The position numbers and the translations under genes were made by a program. A stretch of DNA of 64,000 bases from Riptortus pedestris (lineage: Eukaryota; Arthropoda; Insecta; Hemiptera; Alydidae). This document shows positions 15,001-24,500 of the stretch, piece after piece (the stretch's first letter is position 1; each line of letters opens with the position of its first letter). A model generated the notes under the pieces. That model ran no database searches and was not told the DNA's origin. It saw nothing but the letters and a program-made list of their open reading frames with translations. Where the stretch lies: positions 70,117,501 to 70,181,500 of the forward strand of contig CM032228.1 in assembly GCA_019009955.1 (NCBI GenBank), given 5' to 3'.

Positions 15001-18000
15001 TATAAGTCAAAATGTATAAATAGTCTATAGCTGGTCACTTCATACTTTAAAGGTAAAAGAAAAAAATATGACTGAACTAAGAGAACATTTTCAGTATGTG
15101 TTGAACAGGAAGGAATACTTAAAATTATAAAATTTTAGCAGAAAACAAATTGTATTTCAACCCATGAACAATGGGTAATGCATCTAGTAAAACATATATT
15201 TGTATTCTAAAATAATAATAGAAAATGTTATTTATTAATGACCACTTTGTTCTACTAAAGATAATTTGGATGGGTTATCTATGAGTTACCACCCATTTAT
15301 ATTATTTAATGAGTTTGTTGCTTAAATTACTATTGCCCAGGTGAGAATTTATTCATGACTCTAGCTTTACCAAGTGAGATTAAGACTAATAACTCAACTC
15401 ACATGGCTTACCTGAGCCCCATAAAGCAATATGTTTCTGTTCTGTTACAGCTTTCAGTTGAGTGAGTTTATTCTTGGTTAAGTATTAGACAAAACGTAAC
15501 TTACATTTTCGAACTTGTCTTTGTTCTTAACGTGTTGAGCAATAAACCTGGCATCTTCAATAGTCTTCTCTAAAGTGAGTGGTTTGTCAAAGGTGGGAGA
15601 GACATCGCCAGGAAATAGGTCGTCCCCTCCCCCTGGAAGCTCGAGCTGCCCACAGCTCACCCTCTCCTTTTCTCCATATCTAGAAAGAATGCCAAATGAG
15701 TACTGTTGTTTTTCTTGTTAAACTTACTTACTTGTTATATACTTAAACATTCACAATGCCTTACAATCCAAAGAATGGTGTCACAGAGTGTCAAGTTGAA
15801 GCTATTCTGGATTACTTTAAAATCTAGAGTCATTCTACCTTGTTATATGTAAGTAGTATATTGGATTCATTGGAAATTTTGTTACAGATATAGAAAGGAT
15901 TTGTTTTTTGCATTTCTCTAAGTATGGATAAATGCCATTACGCAGGAATGAAATCAGTTAACAAAAAAATATAGATTTTTTTTAAAATTTAAATTGTTGT
16001 CTACTTAGATATTATTCTTATAGAATTTGAACAAATGTATTTGATGTTATCAGGATCTACATTTTATGATCTGTAATTGAGAATTATTTCTAACAGTTTA
16101 AAAAAAATTGTTTCAAAGCTACTATCTTTCAATAATACCATCATACACCAGCTATACAACATTATGAATTATGATGCTCATATATTTTCTTTTTGTTAGA
16201 CTTGTACTTCATTCCTTATAATTTGGATCTTGTACTTCATTCCCTTTACGTTGTGCATTTGAAAAAATTCTTATTAACTGAAGAAACTAGTGATACAAAA
16301 TAATACCCTTAGCTTTTACATTACTGCATTAATCAGTAAATATAAATTACTGAATTTAAAAATTAGTAGAAATCGCTAAATTGTAAAGAATATAAATAAA
16401 AATGAGCTTTATTCTAAAAACTTTCTTTTGGTTAATGCGAGTGATAATAAATTAGTTGCAATGTGAATAATACATTCTTAAATTTATACTCAAATGGAGT
16501 AGAGAAATATTTCATAAAAACATTAACAATTACAAAATTATAAATTGAATACTAAATGCCTTCTGCATCAGCTAAACAGTTTTTGCTTCAAGTCATGTTG
16601 TGCGGTCAAGTTGAAATATGTCTGTACTTGTAAGGGAAATTAAAGGAATGGAGAGATATAATTAGTTGTGAGTACCCTAAATATTTATTCATGTCGGGTG
16701 GAAGCTGGAAGGCTGTAGTGATTATAGCTTCTGGAGGTTTATCATCATCATCTTCATCTATGCTGTCGTCCTTCTTCGGCCTCTCTATAAACAGCACCTT
16801 CGGAAGCACCTGAAACATTAGTACCAATATTTTATTTCCATAGAATGCAAAACAATGTTTTATTGAGAGGCCTATCAATATTATAGAGAGCATAATTTTG
16901 GGTTCACTTGCAGGAAACACTTCAATAACAGCTTAAGCTGTTGGAGTTGCTCTCAGTCATAAACAAAATAAAAATAACAAGTCATACAGGGACTGCATAA
17001 ACTAAGCAGACTTCCCTTGACACAATGATCATCTCATCGTACTATCTTTTCCCTATTTTTCTCGTAGTAAGAAGCTTATGTAAACATAATTTGAAATGTT
17101 TTGTTACTTATAGTAAAAATCAGACGATTAAATGGGGTGAAGGGAGCTGAGTCTGAATAGATAAAAATACATATAAGTTGCTTAATATCCGGAGTAACAA
17201 AAGAGTGTATTTTACAACAATTGTAGAAAATTAAAATTCCAATGTCAATGGTTATATAAACTTTTTTGATCAGACTCATAATAACTGAGATATTTTGAGT
17301 TTTAATTATTTCCCTCTCTAAACCCCCCCCCCCCCAAGACTGATTTCAGTATTACTTTTAGCTTTTCATAATGTAGTGAAATATCAAGTGTGGTGTTGTT
17401 CAAACAATAATCTTGAAGTTTCGGAACACTTACAATAAATAAATAATCTGATAAGGTATTTCCCTTCATATAAATCTTGAATATTTTTGCTCATACAGTT
17501 ATCATCTCAAAAATTGAAAGTAAATATTGAAAACTGTAGTTAGTCCTTTATAGGTCTATTGCAATTCAGAGTTAAACACCTGAATGACCATTTTCTGAAT
17601 GTACTGGTTGGCGAAGGAAGCAGATCGTATACAGGAATCGGCAAAAAAAGTCTGTTCCTTTACCGATATTTATTCAATGGGGCAAAGTGCTTTTATCATT
17701 CAATCCCATTTTGTAAACACTGACTAAAACAGTGGGTTTTCTGAAGGCTGAAAATTAAAAAAAATACATGTTCTTGGTTAATATTCAAGATGGAGAAAAA
17801 TTGGATAACATCTATAGAAAATTAAAATCAAAACAATATTACAATCCAAGTCTTTGTGTTCATGTTTCTTGCCAATGTTTTGCAAGTCATACTTCTAGAT
17901 TCTATTCATGTGTATGTTGTAACTGTCCATCAAGTGCCATGGGTGGAACCTCCCCTTCCAGGCTCCTGTTCCCTTGGGATTATGCTGTCTTTGTTTGTAT

Positions 18001-18481
18001 ATTTCTATCTAGGTGGAATAATAGGCTTCCAAAGTTTACTTAACCTATAACTGTCTTTTCTGTTTAATTTGTTAGGACATTTCACTATCTTGATTGCTTC
18101 TTGTACGATTCATTCCAGGTAACAATAAACTTTTTCCAGCACTTCATAAAATATGATGTTCTGGATAGTTAGCCAAAAATGTTATGCTATAGCAGAGTTT
18201 ACAGTCCGAAACTTTTTCACACTTTTGACATGTTCTCTGTCCCTGGTGATGATCAATGTGCCTATCTGACCGATTTTTTCAAGTCACAGGAACAAGGCAT
18301 ACTGTACACTACCTGAAGTCATTCATAACAGTATTGTTTATATACCATTCTTCATCAAACTCATAGTAATGGAACTATTTTGAATTTTCTCCCCTTTAAA
18401 CCCCCTCTATCTCTCTACTCCGATTTCCTTTAACGAACTCGATCTTTAGTTTTACATGAAACGCCTCTTAAAAATAACAGA

Positions 18482-18548
<67 letters not shown>

Positions 18549-21500
18549 GAGATATATAGATATATATATATATGACAATATTGCATAAATGACAAAAAAA
18601 AAGAAAAAGAAAAATGAGAATTGTTTCGGAAAACATCTGCAGATTACTTTTAGTTTTCTGTTATTTATGCTGTTGCATAAAATACTCATAACAAAACATG
18701 TGTATATTTATTTATAAATAACCGTAATACAAAAGATGATTTGAATTAAATCTGTGGACAAAAATCAGCAATTTTTTCTAATATCTTACTAAATAAAAAT
18801 TCATTCTTGTACCTTACAATTGTAATAAATTCACATAAATACGAATCTAACATACTTCTACTTTTGCATTATTATTTCATTTGACTGAAGCCAAAAGTGA
18901 TTCCACCCTCTGGGTATGAACACCTGTGCTTAAGTCAACAAAGTTTTATGAATGGTTAACAACGTAATGTTTATACCTAATGGCTTCGATTTGCTTTACT
19001 TCCTTATATGTCTTTATGCTATCAGAGTATATTGTTGTCCATGGTCTTATTGCAGCTTTGATGCAAGAAGTTAGCATTTCAGCTGTTCTACAAGGAACAC
19101 ACTCCGTAGTTTGTCTGTATACGCCCATTGCTGGGGGTATATCCTGTCCACATTATATTTCTTTTTGGAGAAGCAGGACTCATCAATTTTCACACAAAGA
19201 CCTTATCCTCTAGTCATTATAGGTTTTGTTAATAGATCATTTGCATAAATTTCTTGACGACTTATGTGTTCCAACTAGTTGAAAAATGTTCATTATAATT
19301 AATTGTTGACCACGTTTATAAGAATATATTAATTGGGATTTACTGTTAGGTTACATGTTATTACTATTATTTATTAACTTCCACTTTTTGCTACCTATGG
19401 CTAATAGGAATGGTTTATCCATTGTCGACATTTGTAGACAGATATTTAAAGTGAACTGTTCTCGATTAATTTAGACCTTAGAGCCTCATAAAACAAAAAT
19501 TATTGTGATAGATTTATTATTATTATTTATTAACGTCCACTTTTTGCAACTAATGCTAATTGGGACGGGTTACCTTCAGGTTACCACTCTTTTCTAGCCA
19601 GGGTGGGACTAGGGATTTATTTAATGAATTCTGTCACTAAATAACTTCCTATTGCCCAGGCGGGAATCGAATTCGCCATTCTAGGTTTACCATGTGAGAT
19701 TAAGGTGAATGCTTTAACTCACTGACTAAGGTCCCCCCTTGTCATGGATTTTGTGTTGTGTTTGGGCATTGAGAAAATAATTCTTATTAACTTTAGCCGA
19801 CTTTTCAGTAAAACAATATATATTCTTTTTCAATAGCTTAACTGTTTAAGGCATGTTCTGATTGACTTGTCCACATTGTGCTACTATGGCTAATTGTGGT
19901 GGGCTATCTAAAGGTTAGCACCCTATTCTAGCCAGGGTGGGACAAAGGATGTTATTTAATAAGTTTGTCACAAAATAAATTCCTTTTTAACTTTAAATAT
20001 TCACTTTTTATTATTTATTTATTTTGACTATATATTAAAATTGTTTGTTGTATTTTACTGGTAAGCTTTTAATTTTAATCTGTAAAAATATTTTTCTTCA
20101 TATATATTCACTGGAGCACTAATTTGTATTCTTAAGTTTTATGTTCTAACTATTGACATTCAATATGTACATATATTTATTATTTTTTTAATTTAATGAT
20201 AACTTATACAACCTTTTTAATAGTTAATGTTTGCCAGGAGCGCACTGATGATGGAGTGTATGCTCTGAAAGCGCTCTGTCGCACAGATTAAACTATTGTG
20301 AAGGAACGAGCCCTGTATTTTCTTACTTGAGATAATAATCCCTTCACCATCCTGCACCTCAAACATGGAAATAAATCCTATTGCACACAGTTTTTGTATA
20401 GAGTGACTATCATCCACTAGTATTTCAGACAGTACTGATACACCAAAGGACTTTCTTATGTCCTAGACTCTGTAAGTGTGCAACTGTCAGCTCTACTTCA
20501 CAAGCAATGCAGGTTGGTGGTTCTTCCTTTTTCATCAGATGCTGGTGTGTGACCAATTCTAAGGCGACATATTATTACTTTATCCCTCATTTCAGTGCTT
20601 GTTGAAATTTCCCATGCGGAGCTTCTTGTCCCGTAACTCATGCCATTGCTCAAGTGCCAGTTTTTTTGCATGATTGATGGCTTTTTTACTATACCACATA
20701 TGGGGTTATTTCATAAAAGTGATCATAATTGCTGAATAAGTAATCTGCAGGCGTTTTCCGAAACAAGATCTGAAAAAATTATATTTATTTACCTGAATGA
20801 AAACCCTGTGTACCCATGGTTTCATGCGATGAGTGACGGGCGATCGGAAGTTGACGTTGAGCACGGCAATTGTAACGACGACAGAGGCTGTGACGAGCAT
20901 CATGGTGAAGAGGAGGTACTTGCCGAGGAGAGGGACGGTCAGCGAGGTCGGAGGTATGATCTCGGCGAGGAGGAGGAAGAACACGGTGAGCGAGAGGAGT
21001 ATCGAGATGCAGAGGGAGACCTTCTCGCCCGAGTCGGACGGCAAGTAGAAGACTAGCACCGAGAGGAACGATATACCGACGCAGGGGATGATGAGGTTCA
21101 CCGTGTAGAACAGAGTCTTCCTCCGGAGGGTGATGTTGAAGATGATGTCGGGGTAGGGCTCCTCGCAGCACGAGTAGAACTTCTCGTTCCGCACTGCTGG
21201 AACCTGCAACAAATAAAGTCCAATGAAATGTGTTTATTTACATTAAATGTTATCATAGACATAATAGCAATCTGATAATATCAAGAATTAAGTAAAAGTT
21301 CGTCACGCAGGGGCTGCTTAAACTAAGCAGATTTCCCTCGTGAAGTTTAACTATAGTTAAATCTACATACAGGTAACAAAACACCACCGTGAACATTAAG
21401 TGAATAAATACAAACCATAATAAGAAACCTTCCGACGGGAAGCATCTACTCTACCATAGGAACATAAAATGTCTAATGCTTTAGAGAAATGTAACATTGA

Positions 21501-24500
21501 TCAAGTAAGGGCTGCCACATCCCTCAACAAAGGCAACTGACTGAACAACTCAAGTTTCAATGAGCTAGTTGATTGTGTTATGCAGAAAAATTGGTAACAG
21601 GGTACATTTTCTAAAAAATGTATCCAAACTAAAAAAGAAGTCCGTCACGCAGGGGCTGCATAAACTAAGCAGATTTCCCTCGTGAAGTTTAATAATAGAT
21701 AAACCTACATGCTGCTAACACAACACCAACATGAATATTAAGTGAATAAATACAAACGGTAATAAGAAATATTTTCGCTCCCGAAAGGAAGCGTCTCAAA
21801 TGTAAACAAACAGGTCTGCCAACCTCACACCGGAAAGAAAAACAATTACTGAAATATAATTTTTTTCGTCATCTTCTTAGTGAGATCAATGTATATTTGA
21901 GGAAATTTGTCGAAAATCGCTTCCTGACTACGATCTCAATACCTGATTTCCTAAGTATGAACGAAAATTTCGAACTCAGAAATGAAGAGGTCTAGTATTA
22001 CGGGATAACAGCATTTCCTGAATCTCGAAGAGAAGTGATATAGGCCAGACTGAGACCGGATTACAGTAGCCTAGCCCACATTTATTTTCAAATAAGTTTT
22101 TATAAACCAACGTGTGATTTTTTGCCTTTCAAAATTAATTGTTATACACATTCTTTTAGGTTGTGATAAATACTGCGAGAAGACAGAACGTTTCCAGATT
22201 ATCAAAAACCAACATTGTAACATTTCTGAGCAATGAACTTTTCACTTAAAAAAGAAAGAAAATAACACAAATGTTCTTAATTTATTGGAATTTCCTACTT
22301 TTACCATTCTGCAAATGACTCGAAAGGCTTATGGCAGTATTAAAGTAAATAAAAATTTTCAAATGTAATTTCCTTGTCCGAGACTCTACCAAATCCTCTG
22401 ATATATAGAAACAACAAACCGTGTCTATATCCAACTATTCTAGAAAAATGTACCTAAGGACTAACTGGAACTTTCAGTAAATGATAGATACAAGTAGTTG
22501 AGGTCACCTAAAGTAATTTTGGTAGTCCGATCTATATAGACTTGGTAATTTTCTTAGGGGTCAAGTCCATGCTGTTTTCACTTTTAGACAGCATCAACTA
22601 AAAAGCTAGCCCAAGTTTGATCGGGCAAGTGCGAGCAATTCCCATAGGAGAGTGCCCGTGACAGCTGTTGCAACATTGCTCGTCGATGCGTTTACATATG
22701 CAATTTAGACAGGCGGACAGAAAACTCACGCAATTCCTCACAGGCGTAAAGCAAACATAATGATTAGAAGAGAGCGGAGAGATGATTAGGATGTTGTGTT
22801 CAAACGCATGTAAGCAAACACATGGCTTAATGGTTGTGTAACCGTTTTTGTTTTTTTTTAGTTTGAATACATTTTTTACAAATGTACCCTGTTAACATTT
22901 TTTCTGCATAATACGAACACAATCGCAGCTCATTGAAACTTTTAGAGTTTGGAGTTCTTCAGTCATTTGCCTTTGTTGAGGGATGTGGTAGCCCTCACTG
23001 GACCAATGTTACATTTCTCTTATATATTAGAGAAATGTATAATTGGTCATGCATGCTCCTACCGTAGGGTTATGTAGTTCGAACCACAATGCAATTCGGC
23101 TAGATTTATTAAAATATTCAAGGGTAAACTTTATCAATATTTTGGTGTCATAATGAAGAAAAGTCCTTCACGCAGGGGCTGCATAAACTTAGTTACATAT
23201 TGCTTAGGACTTGTTAGGTATAATGTAAGATATATTTCCCAATGTACTTACTTGTGGTTGAGGCTTAAAATCTCGCATCAAATGCCAAATTTTAGAAGGA
23301 AGTCTTTGGATTTTATAGGAGAAGAACTGAACAATTGTCCTTGAATACTAGTGCTCTCATCGTTACTCTTATAACAATTCAAACCGAGAAATGGGCTAAC
23401 TTCATGCTGCTAATCATATTCAAACATACCTTCATAATATCCCACTCTACTGACAGATAGTAGTCCTGGAGGTCAATGCCGATTTCGATTGTGTTCTCAT
23501 CCGGACTCTGCGACATGTGCCTAAGGTCTACCTGTAAACAGAATGGAATGTTAGATACTTAGTGCTTAATTGACCAGAGCTACATGCAACCTGTGTTACT
23601 TTTCTACTAAAAAGTGATAAACTTTAAGCTTCCCATAGTTTAGAACTATAATCCGAACCCATAGGTCCGTGGAATCCATAAAGGATCGCATAACAGACGT
23701 GTCTTAAGAATGAATAAGCCTTATAGCATGCTGGACAATTGACATTTCGTCCTAAGCATCTAGCTTTGACTTGCCGACAGGACTCAAATGGAAACGAGGC
23801 AACCAAATGTCTCGAAATATCTTTGAATCAGAAGTCGGAGAAACCTGAGTTTAAATGGTCACCAGTTCAAGTCTTTCCTCGCATAGTTCAAAATGATTCT
23901 GAGAATAAGATGACACACGATTCCTTTCTCGGTGCCCACTCAGCATTGTGAGGGGTTTGGGTATCAACTTGAATAGAGAAGTAGCGATCTTTGGTCACTA
24001 GTGTCATCATCATCAAGCTGGCCACATGTCTTCCCACCGAAGCAGTCCCTTTATGGTTTGTTGGACCGAAGATTGAGTAAATATCTAATGGGACAGTATT
24101 GTATGTGTTGTCGTATATTTTTTAACATGGCAAAACATTATATGGTTTTTACATGCTATACGTATTTAATTATACGCAAGTTTGAAGTGGTGTAAAGGGA
24201 AGAGGTGACTTTATCTCGATTTCATAACAAATGATTTATTTGTTTTTCAGGAGGAAAAATGAATTTAATGGAAACCCTTCCACGTAAACTTGACTTTGCC
24301 GAAAAGTTGCATTGGTCGACCTCAAGAGTCACATTGAGAAATGAGTCAGTGAGTACAATGCCTGCAATATTAATATTGTTGCGAAAATTACGTACTTGAA
24401 AATCACGCATAATTTATCGCGTATTTAAGAAAATGAAGCCATCTCTTCAGAAGTGCGGCGCCAGGGTCGTCTAGATAGAATCTTCAACGTCAGGACCTTT

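Noticed and set aside
20808..21056. Long plus-strand open frames, Asp/Glu/Arg-rich
   Set aside because: They are the exact antisense of the conserved nAChR M1-M3 exon and have no domain of their own.
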